From: Pseudanabaena sp. CAN_BIN31
Lineage (GTDB): Bacteria > Cyanobacteriota > Cyanobacteriia > Pseudanabaenales > Pseudanabaenaceae
NCBI GenBank assembly: GCA_026785865.1
Contig: JAJAZG010000019.1
Span: forward strand, 1 to 17,393
Reading direction: 5' to 3'
DNA length: 17,393 nucleotides
Position numbers and translations under genes: made by a program
Shown here: positions 1-6,639 of the stretch, in pieces
How positions within the stretch are numbered: position 1 is the stretch's first letter
How the letters are laid out: the number at the start of each line of letters is the position of its first letter
The notes under the pieces: generated by a model
What the model was told of the DNA's origin: nothing
Seen by the model: only the letters and a program-made list of their open reading frames with translations
The model's database searches: none

Positions 1-936
1 GTATTCACGATTCATAATCTGGCTTATCAAGGACCTTGGCGCTGGTTTTTAGAAGGAATCACTTGGACTCCTTGGTATATGGATGCCCATAACACGATGG
101 CAGCAGGAATTAAGTATGCCGATCGCGTTAATACTGTGTCGCCCACCTATGCCCAGCAAATTTGTACGCCCACCTACGGTGAAGGACTGGAGGAATTATT
201 ATCGCTCCTGAAGCCTTGGGGTATTTTAAATGGCATCGATACAGACATAGAAAATCCTGCAACCGATGCGGCACTGGTGCAAAAATATTCTGTTGATACC
301 CTTGACGATCGCATGGCAAATAAGCTTGCCTTGCAAAAAGAGTTAGGACTAGCCGTTAATCCTGCGACTTTCTTAATCGGTATGGTCAGCCGATTGGTCG
401 AGCAGAAAGGTATCGATTTGCTGCTGCAAACCCTAGAACGTTTCTTAGCTTATACCGATGCTCAGTTTGTGGTCTTAGGGACAGGCGATCGCTACTACGA
501 ATCGCAACTATGGCAAATTGCGTCACGTTATCCTGGCCGCATGTCGGCGCAAATTTTATTTAACTCGGCGCTGTCCCATCGTGTTTATGCAGGTTCTGAT
601 GCATTTTTGATGCCAAGTCGGTTTGAACCCTGTGGGATCAGTCAACTAGTTTCGATGCGCTATGGTTGCGTCCCGATTGTGCGTCGTACTGGCGGATTAG
701 TTGATACTGTGTCATTTTATGATCCTAATGGTCAGACAGGTACAGGCTTTAGCTTTGATCGCTACGAGCCACTAGATATGTACACTTGCATGGTGCGGGC
801 TTGGGAAAGCTATCGCTATACCGATGCTTGGCGCTTGTTACAAGAACGTGGCATGAATGGTAACTATAGTTGGCAAGCCTCTGCCGATAAGTATGTGCAG
901 CTATATCGCTCGATTCCAGGCTTAGAAAAAGTCTAA
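1..936 (+). CDS. glgA: glycogen synthase, C-terminal part (5' end outside window)
   Basis: The reading frame is open from the first base, so 311 residues are visible and the start lies upstream. GlgA (GT5) transfers glucose from ADP-glucose to the non-reducing end of an alpha-1,4-glucan in the cytoplasm. The fragment opens with FTIHNLAYQG, an N-lobe motif of bacterial and plant glycogen/starch synthases. The C-lobe follows with IGMVSRLVEQKG, VVLGTGD and the nucleotide-sugar loop FEPCG (catalytic Glu) leading into RYGCVPIVRRTGGLVDTV. Cyanobacteria usually carry two paralogues, GlgA1 and GlgA2; I cannot say which this is. A small inverted repeat follows the stop. It is not linked to the GH65 gene further on, but the two share alpha-glucan metabolism. 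Confidence 0.95.
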   Translation, partial: VFTIHNLAYQGPWRWFLEGITWTPWYMDAHNTMAAGIKYADRVNTVSPTYAQQICTPTYGEGLEELLSLLKPWGILNGIDTDIENPATDAALVQKYSVDTLDDRMANKLALQKELGLAVNPATFLIGMVSRLVEQKGIDLLLQTLERFLAYTDAQFVVLGTGDRYYESQLWQIASRYPGRMSAQILFNSALSHRVYAGSDAFLMPSRFEPCGISQLVSMRYGCVPIVRRTGGLVDTVSFYDPNGQTGTGFSFDRYEPLDMYTCMVRAWESYRYTDAWRLLQERGMNGNYSWQASADKYVQLYRSIPGLEKV

Positions 937-947
937 ATCTTCATACT

Positions 948-964
948 CCCTTCTTAATGAAGGG
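948..964 (+). terminator. weak hairpin after glgA
   Basis: CCCTTC and GAAGGG form a 6-bp stem with a TTAAT loop, 11 bases after the glgA stop. Only TT follows, so this is a weak candidate terminator. Confidence 0.35.
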
Positions 965-989
965 TTACACATTGCGGCACTCATAAAAA

Positions 990-1090
990 CCTCACCCCTA
1001 GCCCCTCTCCTTGCAAAGGAGAGGGGGAACCAGAAAACTAATCTTGCTCCCCTTCTGCCCTCGTGGGAGAAGGGGTTGGGGGATGAGGGG
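990..1090. repeat. GC-rich palindromic interspersed repeat (MITE-like)
   Basis: This stretch of about 100 bp has imperfect terminal inverted repeats: CCTCACCCCTAGCCCC at the left and the complement-like GGGGTTGGGGGATGAGGGG at the right. Inside are two hairpins. The first is perfect: CCCCTCTCCTT, loop GCA, AAGGAGAGGGG. The second, CCCCTTCTGCCC with GGGAGAAGGGG, has one extra base. From memory, near-identical elements with this CCTCA/CCCCTAGCCCC signature are scattered in high copy through many cyanobacterial genomes. It has no coding capacity. It accounts for most of the gap between glgA and the hlip gene. Confidence 0.8.
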
Positions 1091-1188
1091 GGATCTTCGT
1101 TCTGCGTAAGGTGAGTTAGTAATAGCGAAATAAGGACTCTAAATTAAGATTTGAAAAAGTATTTATCCAAATCGCACATCTCATACAA

Positions 1189-1209
1189 CTACAACACTTT
1201 CTACAACAC
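1189..1209. promoter_or_regulatory. direct repeat upstream of the hlip gene
   Basis: The 9-mer CTACAACAC occurs at 1189-1197 and again at 1201-1209, period 12, about 80 bases before the hlip start. A TATATG hexamer at 1223-1228 could be a -10 box. Spaced direct repeats upstream of hli genes suggest a binding site for a response regulator such as RpaB. However, the HLR1 consensus has a period of 10 and TTACA cores, so the match is loose. Confidence 0.3.
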
Positions 1210-1285
1210 GATTTTAAACATCTATATGCAACCATACGAGAAGTCGTAAGACTAAATAAGCTTTTTGTATTTTGGAGTAAGTATT

Positions 1286-1495
1286 ATGAACTCACCACAG
1301 TCTGCAACTTCACCACTAGTCGATCGCAATGAATGGACTTGGGGATTCACCCCTCAAGCAGAAATCTGGAACGGTCGCTTCGCTATGATTGGATTCGTAT
1401 CTGCTCTTTTCGTGGAATTATCTAGCCATCAAGGTGTTCTCCATTACTGGGGTCTGATTTCACCAGTCGTGACTACCGCTATACAGACCAAATAA
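1286..1495 (+). CDS. high-light-inducible protein (one-helix LHC-like, Hlip/Scp)
   Basis: This 69-aa protein has a single chlorophyll a/b-binding-type helix. Its signature is EIWNGRFAMIGF (residues 26-37), where Glu26 and Asn29-x-Arg31 are the conserved pigment-ligand and dimer salt-bridge residues. The tail HQGVLHYWGL is also typical of cyanobacterial Hlips. Hlips sit in the thylakoid membrane, bind chlorophyll and carotenoid, quench energy and help photosystem II assembly and chlorophyll recycling under light stress. I chose ATG 1286 over an in-frame TTG at 1265 because GGAG lies 8 bases upstream and family members start near here. A direct repeat lies upstream and a terminator-like hairpin downstream, so it is probably monocistronic. 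The exact paralogue (hliA-D) is not assigned. Confidence 0.93.
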   Translation: MNSPQSATSPLVDRNEWTWGFTPQAEIWNGRFAMIGFVSALFVELSSHQGVLHYWGLISPVVTTAIQTK

Positions 1496-1506
1496 ACAGA
1501 CTCTAC

Positions 1507-1540
1507 CTTTCGGGCAGAATATCCCTCGAAAGTTTTATTC
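1507..1540 (+). terminator. rho-independent terminator of the hlip gene
   Basis: CTTTCGGG (1507-1514) pairs with CCTCGAAAG (1524-1532), including one G-T pair, and TTTTATT follows. It starts 12 bases after the hlip stop. Confidence 0.6.
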
Positions 1541-1548
1541 TATCTAAA

Positions 1549-1641
1549 TAGGTAGGCATAATAAAACCCAGAAAGCTATATCACCCGCTTACGTGCGACA
1601 TAACTTTCTGGGTTTTAAGGTTTATTTTTCCCGCTTACCTA
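1549..1641. repeat. hairpin repeat A (AAACCC family, with outer inverted ends)
   Basis: AAAACCCAGAAAG (1563-1575) pairs with CTTTCTGGGTTTT (1604-1616). The inner stem continues to a TT loop with four C-A mismatches and one C-T mismatch. Outside the hairpin, TAGGTAGGC (1549-1557) and GCTTACCTA (1633-1641) form a second, outer inverted repeat. The left flank GGCATAATAAAACCC is shared with repeats E and, with changes, F. This looks like a small non-autonomous mobile or structural RNA element. It occupies part of the 429-bp gap between hlip and the nblA-like gene. The rest of that gap (1642-1924) shows only AT-rich sequence, a TATAAT at 1786-1791 and an inverted TAGATTC/GAATCTA pair (1847-1887). 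Confidence 0.7.
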
Positions 1642-1924
1642 ATGTTTATCTATCGTTTTGTAACTCGTCTCGACTTGTCTGAGAAAATTTGTACCTATCT
1701 ATTCTCATATATCATTTACGATCGCTTTAGCAAAGTTCTCAATAATCAATTATCGTTACGTTTTATCTCGTAATTAATCAATTTATATAATTCATACAGA
1801 AAATAACATAACTGCCTGTCAGCATAATAATGGAAATAGATAGGAGTAGATTCTTTTTTCGTTACCAATTGGAGAAGTATGAATCTATCTTGCTGTTCTT
1901 GACGCATTTATTCAGAGGTCTATC

Positions 1925-2140
1925 GTGAACATCAACTCATTCAGTTTGAATCTAGAACAAGAATTTCAAATGAAATTAGTGGAAGATTCCGTTCAGAAAA
2001 TGGATCGTGAACAAATGAGCGGTCTGCTCATCGACTTGGCTAGAATCGTCATGATTAAAGACAACGCGATTCGAGATCTACTAAAGAATGAGATTCTTCC
2101 ATATTCAAAATTTGAGAAGAAGCCATTTCTCGACATCTAG
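1925..2140 (+). CDS. nblA: NblA-family protein (phycobilisome degradation)
   Basis: The 71-aa product fits the NblA family (PF04485), usually 55-70 residues. Features seen are the N-terminal LNLEQEFQMKLVEDSV segment, the helix-turn around KMDREQMSGLLIDLARIVMIKDN, and the C-terminal IRDLLKNEIL corresponding to the basic/hydrophobic tail. NblA is an adaptor that binds phycobilisomes and delivers them to Clp protease during nitrogen or sulfur starvation. The start is GTG 1925, with AGAGG about 7 bases upstream. The first in-frame ATG (1970) would remove the conserved LEQEF part. The sequence departs from canonical NblA, so it may be a paralogue with a modified role. I saw no clean NtcA site (GTA-N8-TAC) in the upstream gap. 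Confidence 0.75.
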   Translation: MNINSFSLNLEQEFQMKLVEDSVQKMDREQMSGLLIDLARIVMIKDNAIRDLLKNEILPYSKFEKKPFLDI

Positions 2141-2208
2141 TCTATATCTTTATCTGAAGATTATAGACGAATACCACAATCGTGTATATATGCACTAAAG
2201 GAAAATCT

Positions 2209-2640
2209 ATGACTTTCACAGTAACAGATTCTAAACGTAATGCGATCACTGAAAAATTGGCGGATATTAGATCGTTTCAGTACTTGCTGATTGCTAATGA
2301 GCAGCAACTTATTGGCGAATGCAGCGATTCGGAAATTCGCGATCGCCTCCAAAAAATGTTGGGTGATGATCGCAAGAATTTAGGCATTGTTGAGACTGCG
2401 ATCGCGGATTATGGCATCGAAGTTAAGACCAAAGAAACGGTCAGAGAAATTGTACATCGAGTCAAAGGCGAGTAAAACCAAGACTTTTTGACAAATTGCC
2501 TATCTAGTAAAGAGCTAAAAGGTTGAATTTGCGCTGTAAATATTTATACTTAGCGCGAAAGTGAAATGCTTTCTTTGAACGTTCATGCAGAAGCCGAAGA
2601 GAAGACTGTCTATCCCAGAATCGTTAGCCAAGGAATTAAT
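2209..2640 (+). pseudogene. hemerythrin/HHE-type gene with a large internal deletion
   Basis: An 88-aa reading frame starts at ATG 2209 (AAAGGA upstream) and ends at 2475. From memory it resembles the N-terminus of long cyanobacterial proteins that combine a ferritin-like region with a C-terminal hemerythrin HHE domain; CSDSEIRDRLQKMLGDD and KNLGIVETAIADYGI are characteristic. At 2566-2613, in another frame, lies LNVHAEAEEKTVYP, which matches the late HHE iron-binding helix (HxxxE) of the same proteins. Roughly 150 or more codons expected between the two pieces are missing, replaced by about 90 bases with stops. I infer internal deletion and decay. The 88-aa piece could still be translated as a small helical protein. 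Confidence 0.6.
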
Positions 2641-2643
2641 CGA

Positions 2644-3309
2644 ATGATCGTCGTCCACCACTTAAATAACTCGCGATCGCAGCGTATCCTCTGGCTACTA
2701 GAAGAGCTTGGATTGGAATACGAAATCAAGCGCTACGAGCGCGATCGCAAAACCATGCTAGCGCCAGCATTATTGCGTAAGGTACATCCGCTTGGTAAGT
2801 CACCAGTGATTACTGATGACGGACAGACTGTTGCCGAATCTGGAGCAATTGTCGAATACCTAGTTGGACGCTACGGCAACGGAAGGCTTATTCCTGCTGT
2901 AGATACGCCAGAGCGATCGCGCTATACCTACTGGCTACATTATGCCGAAGGCTCACTGATGCCGCTAATACTGCTCAAGCTCGTTTTTGATCGAATTGAG
3001 AAGGAGCCAATGCTATTTTTTATTCGCCCGATCGCTAAGGCAATCTCTAGTAGTGTCAAAAGCGCTTTTATTACGCCTCAAATCTCACTGCATCTAAATT
3101 ATATAGAAGTAGAACTCGGAAAGGCTGAATGGTCTGCGGGTAATGAATTTACTGCCGCTGATATCCAGATGAGCTTCCCATTAGAGGCGGCGACAGCGAG
3201 GGCTGGACTAAATGCGAGTCGTCCTAAGCTTATGGCTTTCCTAAATCGCATTCATCAGCGTCCTGCATATCAAAAGGCGTTGGAGCGCGGCGGTGTATAC
3301 GATCTTTAG
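2644..3309 (+). CDS. glutathione S-transferase family protein
   Basis: This 221-aa cytosolic GST starts with a thioredoxin-fold domain. It shows VVHHLNNSRSQRILWLLEE (residues 3-21, with the candidate catalytic Ser10), the cis-proline motif KSPVI (Pro54) and the glutathione gamma-glutamyl-binding ESGAI (Glu65-Ser66). The helical C-domain ends with a typical FTAADIQMSFPLE capping motif and a PAYQKALE tail. It probably conjugates or reduces electrophiles or peroxides with glutathione; the substrate is unknown. I chose ATG 2644 (AAGG 10 bases upstream). The longer in-frame ATG at 2566 would add 26 residues that belong to the broken hemerythrin gene, though a translated fusion cannot be excluded. 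The tspO-like gene follows after 39 bases, suggesting co-transcription. Confidence 0.9.
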   Translation: MIVVHHLNNSRSQRILWLLEELGLEYEIKRYERDRKTMLAPALLRKVHPLGKSPVITDDGQTVAESGAIVEYLVGRYGNGRLIPAVDTPERSRYTYWLHYAEGSLMPLILLKLVFDRIEKEPMLFFIRPIAKAISSSVKSAFITPQISLHLNYIEVELGKAEWSAGNEFTAADIQMSFPLEAATARAGLNASRPKLMAFLNRIHQRPAYQKALERGGVYDL

Positions 3310-3348
3310 AGTTTTTCCGCCTAATTAGTCCTTTATTTGTGACCCGCA

Positions 3349-3813
3349 ATGATTAAGTCATGGATGGCGATCGCGCCGATTGTTTTTTTAGTTTCTTTGG
3401 GTGGAAGTTTGATTTCATCTAGTGATATTAAATGGTTCAAGCAGCTTCGCCGTCCTCAATGGCTGACTTTTGAGGTTCTGATTCCTGCGATTTGGACGGT
3501 GATTTTAATCTGTGGCGGCTTTTCTGCTTATCTGGTTTGGGAAGCAGGAATTGGTGGTTCTACGGGTTGGCTGATGATGGCATTTTATCTTCTTCTAGAG
3601 ATAGTGATTATTGCCTATATACCAATTACCCTGCGATCGCGCAATCTTAAATTAGGAACCTTTGTGGGTTTAGTCGGCTTTGGGTTGGGGATATTGCTAG
3701 CTGTCGTGGTTTGGCAAATCTCTACTTGGGCAGTATTATTACTCGTGCCTTACCTGCTTTGGAGTCCCGTTGGTTCTTATACCACTTGGGCGATCGCAGG
3801 GCTTAATCGTTAA
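3349..3813 (+). CDS. TspO/MBR family membrane protein
   Basis: The 154-aa product has five hydrophobic segments, matching the five-helix TspO/MBR fold (PF03073). The first loop holds WFKQLRRPQW, the family's conserved RP-x-W motif after helix 1, followed by a proline- and tryptophan-bearing helix (LIPAIWTVI). TspO proteins bind porphyrins and related ligands and have roles in tetrapyrrole handling and stress responses; in cyanobacteria they have been linked to bilin binding. It lies 39 bases after the GST stop on the same strand, so a stress-related two-gene operon is plausible. It has no clear Shine-Dalgarno sequence. The sequence is divergent from the best-known TspO proteins, so function is by family only. 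Confidence 0.8.
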   Translation: MIKSWMAIAPIVFLVSLGGSLISSSDIKWFKQLRRPQWLTFEVLIPAIWTVILICGGFSAYLVWEAGIGGSTGWLMMAFYLLLEIVIIAYIPITLRSRNLKLGTFVGLVGFGLGILLAVVVWQISTWAVLLLVPYLLWSPVGSYTTWAIAGLNR

Positions 3814-3858
3814 GTTGCAAACGAGATTTGTACATGATTTATGCATTTCTATGCAATT

Positions 3859-3875
3859 ACAGCGCTAAGCGCTGT
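3859..3875. terminator. perfect hairpin after the tspO-like gene
   Basis: ACAGCGC and GCGCTGT form a 7-bp stem with a TAA loop, 46 bases past the stop. The following TATAAAAAG is not a good U-run, so it may be a terminator or part of the repeat next to it. Confidence 0.4.
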
Positions 3876-3888
3876 TATAAAAAGCCTA

Positions 3889-3934
3889 AAGGAATCATTG
3901 AAAGTGACGCGAAGCATCACTTTCAATAGTTTCT
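3889..3934. repeat. hairpin repeat B (GAAAGTG type)
   Basis: ATTGAAAGTGA (3897-3907) pairs perfectly with TCACTTTCAAT (3917-3927). The inner GC pairs close a GAA loop, and weaker outer pairing reaches 3889/3934. Two C-A mismatches and two G-T pairs interrupt the stem. The GAAAGTG core is shared with repeat G. A run of ten A lies downstream at 3951-3960. Confidence 0.6.
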
Positions 3935-3984
3935 AAAGTGGATATATCAGAAAAAAAAAACGATTACAACTATCTAGTGCCGCT

Positions 3985-4200
3985 ATGAGTTATTGGGAAT
4001 TATATATTCGCGAACACGAACGTCATGGTCAATGGATGCTAACTGATATAGCTCTGCCCTTAGCAGATATGTATCCTCAGCAGGCTTGGGAATTAGTACT
4101 AGGCTATGACCAAGAGCGGCTTATAGGCGATCGCGTAGCAGCGTCGGTGATATCTTTAATCCAAAAATTTAGCTCTGGAGAGGCGAAAATAAATCTATGA
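3985..4200 (+). CDS. hypothetical 71-aa protein coupled to the DUF3891-like gene
   Basis: This small acidic protein has no motif I recognise. It starts MSYWELYIREHERHG and is predicted soluble, with two likely helical stretches (ADMYPQQAWELVLGYDQERL and DRVAASVISLIQKF). The codon pattern includes a HIP1-like site (GGCGATCGCG), as in resident genes. Its stop overlaps the next start in an ATGA (4197-4200), a strong sign of translational coupling and shared function with the DUF3891-like protein. No Shine-Dalgarno sequence is obvious; a ten-A tract lies about 25 bases upstream. Confidence 0.7.
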   Translation: MSYWELYIREHERHGQWMLTDIALPLADMYPQQAWELVLGYDQERLIGDRVAASVISLIQKFSSGEAKINL

Positions 4201-4934
4201 TTGTAAATCAGTTACCAGATGGTTGGGAAACGATCTATCATCGCGCCCATGCTTTACTAGCAGCTCAATTGGGCGGACAGTGGAAACGCTGTGATGCTCC
4301 ACTTCGCTTTTACGAGACGATTGCCGCAATCTCGCATCATGACGATCTTGAAAAGGAATGGAAAGGTAGTCACCTAACTGAAGTTGGTGCACCTTTAGAC
4401 TTTACCTTAGGAAAAGAATCGCCAGAAGTATCAGATGGTTTGAAAAAGCACTTGGATGAATCTCGCTATAGAGGGCGATGGGTCGCTATGCTAACTTCTA
4501 TGCACGCCTGCTATCTTAATCAAAATAAACAAGAAGTCTCCGAAGATTGGCGTAGTTTTCTTAAAACGCAATTGCGAAATCAGGAACAATGGCAAAAAGA
4601 TTTGGAGATAACTAAAGAGGAAGCAGAACATGCCTACGCATTTATGCAATGGTGCGATCGCCTCTCTTTGATTTTGGTACAGCGACAAGTTCCAGAGGAT
4701 GGCAGAGCCTTAGAGATTACCCACGGCATAGATAATCAACGCTACGATCTGCGCTGTTTAGAGAACGGAAATTTAACCGTAGAGCCTTGGAGCTTTGAAG
4801 ATGATGAGTTTACAGTTAATGTGGAAGCTTGCTACTTGTCAGAACTGAAATACGAAAGTGATGATGCTTTGATCGATGCTCTCAAACAAGCACCCATTAA
4901 AGTTTTGGAATGGACATTTACCAGACAGAAATAA
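4197..4934 (+). CDS. DUF3891-like protein
   Basis: The 245-aa soluble protein resembles the DUF3891 family (PF13030, unknown function), by recall of its pattern. Near the N-terminus it has HRAHALLAAQLGGQW (16-29) and then AISHHDDLEKEW (44-55). The His-His-Asp-Asp cluster (47-50) resembles metal-binding HD-domain motifs, so a metal-dependent hydrolase is possible but not shown. The middle is charged and helical. The C-terminal 80 residues look beta-rich. It overlaps the upstream 71-aa gene by four bases and is followed by a strong hairpin with a T-run, so the operon ends here. Confidence 0.75.
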   Translation: MIVNQLPDGWETIYHRAHALLAAQLGGQWKRCDAPLRFYETIAAISHHDDLEKEWKGSHLTEVGAPLDFTLGKESPEVSDGLKKHLDESRYRGRWVAMLTSMHACYLNQNKQEVSEDWRSFLKTQLRNQEQWQKDLEITKEEAEHAYAFMQWCDRLSLILVQRQVPEDGRALEITHGIDNQRYDLRCLENGNLTVEPWSFEDDEFTVNVEACYLSELKYESDDALIDALKQAPIKVLEWTFTRQK

Positions 4935-4949
4935 CCAAGTGGATAAAAG

Positions 4950-5014
4950 AAACCCAAAGAGATGTAGCGCACGCTGTGCGTGCGCGACATCTCTTTGGGG
5001 TTTAGATTTTTTTT
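4950..5014 (+). terminator. long hairpin C plus T-run: terminator built from an AAACCC-family repeat
   Basis: The left arm (4950-4974, AAACCCAAAGAG...) pairs with the right arm (4978-5003, ...CTCTTTGGGGTTT) over about 24 bp with a TGT loop. There is one A-G mismatch (4966/4986) and one extra G. TTTAGATTTTTTTT follows, so it should work as a rho-independent terminator for the operon ending at 4934. The arms belong to the same family as repeats A, D and E. Confidence 0.75.
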
Positions 5015-5189
5015 GATTTTGACAAGCGTGGCGATCGCTACATTACTGATGAAAATCTTACTCTCAATAAATTTGTGCTCAAATATTTTTATCTAAACCA
5101 TCTCACACTCTAATTGAAACATAGGGATGCGATATTAAAAGCAGTTAATCAAATTGGTTAACTAGTTCACAAAGCTAGGTAAAATTTAA

Positions 5190-5591
5190 ATGGCAAAGAT
5201 TATTGAAACTGCTGTAAATGCTGGTTCGTTTACAACTCTAGTTGCTGCCGTCAAAGCGGCTGGTTTAGTTGAGACTCTCAGTGGTGCGGGTCCCTTCACT
5301 GTTTTCGCTCCCGATGATGCAGCTTTTGCCAAACTTCCAGCAGGAACTGTGGATTCTTTACTAAAGGATATTCCCCAACTCAAGAAGATCCTTTGCTATC
5401 ATGTCGTCTCTGGCAAGGTGATGGCGGCAGATGTAGTTAAACTTACATCAGCAAAAACTGTGGAAGGTTCAGATGTAACAATTAGTGCATCGACAGGTGT
5501 CATGATCAACAAATCCAAAGTTACAACCGCCGATGTTGTTGCTGATAATGGTGTTATTCATGTCATCGATACAGTCTTGATGCCTACTTAA
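5190..5591 (+). CDS. single-domain fasciclin (FAS1) protein
   Basis: The 133 residues form exactly one FAS1 domain (beta-Ig-H3/fasciclin). Visible marks are the H1 box GPFTVFAPDDAAF (34-46), the YH motif (Tyr70-His71 in CYHVV) and the H2 box NGVIHVIDTVLMP (120-132). FAS1 domains mediate adhesion or protein-protein contacts and are usually secreted or cell-surface. Here there is no signal peptide or membrane segment, so the protein is probably cytoplasmic, as for many short cyanobacterial FAS1 proteins of unknown role. The start ATG 5190 is preceded by only a weak AGGT. It is isolated, with repeat C/terminator on the left and repeat D on the right. Confidence 0.93.
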   Translation: MAKIIETAVNAGSFTTLVAAVKAAGLVETLSGAGPFTVFAPDDAAFAKLPAGTVDSLLKDIPQLKKILCYHVVSGKVMAADVVKLTSAKTVEGSDVTISASTGVMINKSKVTTADVVADNGVIHVIDTVLMPT

Positions 5592-5622
5592 GTTTCTCAA
5601 TTTTTTGCAAGCTTATATTTCA

Positions 5623-5677
5623 GAAACCCAAAAAGATGAGCCGCACGCAAAGCGTGCGGCTCATCTTTTTGGGTTTC
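5623..5677. repeat. hairpin repeat D: perfect 26-bp stem
   Basis: GAAACCCAAAAAGATGAGCC... (5623-5648) is the exact reverse complement of 5652-5677, giving 26 uninterrupted base pairs closed by an AAA loop. No T-run follows on either strand, so it is not a classical terminator, although it sits 32 bases after the FAS1 stop. A second small perfect inverted repeat, TCGAGAT/ATCTCGA with a GTTT loop, follows at 5681-5698. Confidence 0.85.
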
Positions 5678-5810
5678 ACGTCGAGATGTTTATCTCGATC
5701 AACTAGCCTGATTTTTCTTGCATTTTGTATCGTAATCCATCAATTCATTCAATTCAATCTAAAAATCGTTCACCTTCCTCTCAAAATAAATTTAAGTAAG
5801 TGGGCATAAT

Positions 5811-5865
5811 AAAACCCAAAAAGCTGTGGCGCAAGCGCAACTTGCGCCACAGCTTTTTGGGTTTT
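5811..5865. repeat. hairpin repeat E: perfect 25-bp stem
   Basis: AAAACCCAAAAAGCTGTGGC... (5811-5835) is exactly complementary to 5841-5865, with a CGCAA loop. The left flank GGCATAATAAAACCC is identical to that of repeat A, and GTAAG...GCAT outside the left arm is matched by ATGCTTAC at 5876-5883. TTTTT follows closely. Together with repeat D it fills much of the 339-bp gap between the FAS1 gene and the gene at 5931. Confidence 0.85.
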
Positions 5866-5930
5866 GGTTTTTACGATGCTTACAACAAAATGGGAACAAT
5901 AACTGACCTTGTCAGATTAAGGATAAATCA

Positions 5931-6620
5931 ATGGAAATTCAACTATCGGGTACTCACCAAAAGACTTACAATGCTGTCTTTCAGCATCCGATCGCCCATA
6001 ATCTGCAATGGCACGATCTGCGATCGCTGCTCGGCAATCTTGCAGAGGAAACTGAAGAGCATAATGGCAATCTCAAATATACGCGCCACAATCAAACGCT
6101 GACGATTCATCCACCTCTGCACAAAGACTTTTCTGATATTAAGGAATTAATGAAGATTCGCCACTTCCTCGAACATTCGGCAGTAGTCAAGCAAGATGTG
6201 ACAGCCGATGGGATGCATTTGCTCGTAGTTATCGATCATCGCGAAGCGCGTATTTACAAGACCGAATTGCATGGTGCAGTGCCAGAAAAGATCGTGCCTT
6301 ACGACCCAGACGGCTCACACCGCCATCTCCATAATGTTGATGATGAGGGTAATGGTCAGCGTCAGAATGGTCAGCGTCAGCCCGAATTGAAACCATTCTA
6401 TGAAACGATCGCGCGATCGCTAAATGGAGCCGAAAAGATTTTGATCTTTGGCAGTTCAACAGGCTCGAGCAGTGCAATGGATCATCTGATGGCTGAACTC
6501 AAACAAAATCATCCAGAACTTGCTAAGCGAGTCGCTGGTACAGTCGTCGTCAACGAACAACACATGACTGAAAATCAGTTGCTAGCTCAAGCGAGATCGT
6601 TCTACGCCTCCAGTAATTAA
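5931..6620 (+). CDS. HicA-like N-terminus plus eRF1/Vms1-like C-terminus protein
   Basis: The 229-aa soluble protein appears to have two halves. Residues 1-60 (TYNAVFQHPIAHNLQWHDLRSLLG, NGNLKYTRHNQTLTIHPP) resemble the small HicA-like RNA-binding toxin fold, in which a glycine/histidine patch is typical. Residues 85-229 (VVIDHREARIYKTE, the linker GQRQ, ILIFGSSTGSSSAMDHLMAEL and VAGTVVVNEQHMTENQLLAQAR) resemble bacterial homologues of archaeal release factor aRF1/Vms1-type domains. An RNA- or ribosome-related role is inference. Start ATG 5931 has AAGGA 7 bases upstream. An exact 15-bp tandem duplication (6351-6380) encodes NGQRQ twice in the linker. The GH65 gene begins 19 bases after the stop, so the two are probably one operon. 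Confidence 0.7.
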   Translation: MEIQLSGTHQKTYNAVFQHPIAHNLQWHDLRSLLGNLAEETEEHNGNLKYTRHNQTLTIHPPLHKDFSDIKELMKIRHFLEHSAVVKQDVTADGMHLLVVIDHREARIYKTELHGAVPEKIVPYDPDGSHRHLHNVDDEGNGQRQNGQRQPELKPFYETIARSLNGAEKILIFGSSTGSSSAMDHLMAELKQNHPELAKRVAGTVVVNEQHMTENQLLAQARSFYASSN

Positions 6621-6639
6621 TCTTTCGCAAGGCACTAGT

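Noticed and set aside
1924..1925. NtcA-type site (GTA-N8-TAC) upstream of the nblA-like gene
   Set aside because: Scanning the gap 1642-1924 by eye gave no match with the right spacing.
2566..2643. Natural N-terminus of the GST
   Set aside because: The 26 residues look like a hemerythrin helix, while standard GSTs start at MIVVHHL with a ribosome site before ATG 2644. Translation as a leader remains possible and is listed as a finding.
5623..5677. Hairpin D as an ordinary rho-independent terminator
   Set aside because: No T-run follows on either strand and the stem is far longer than needed.
1549..5865. CRISPR array or tRNA genes within the repeat-rich gaps
   Set aside because: The repeats are singly spaced palindromes with no regular spacers, and no cloverleaf or T-loop sequence was found.
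5800..6102. 100-codon plus-strand open frame
   Set aside because: It runs through hairpin repeat E and overlaps the well-supported gene at 5931 in another frame; the product is basic and unlike any family.
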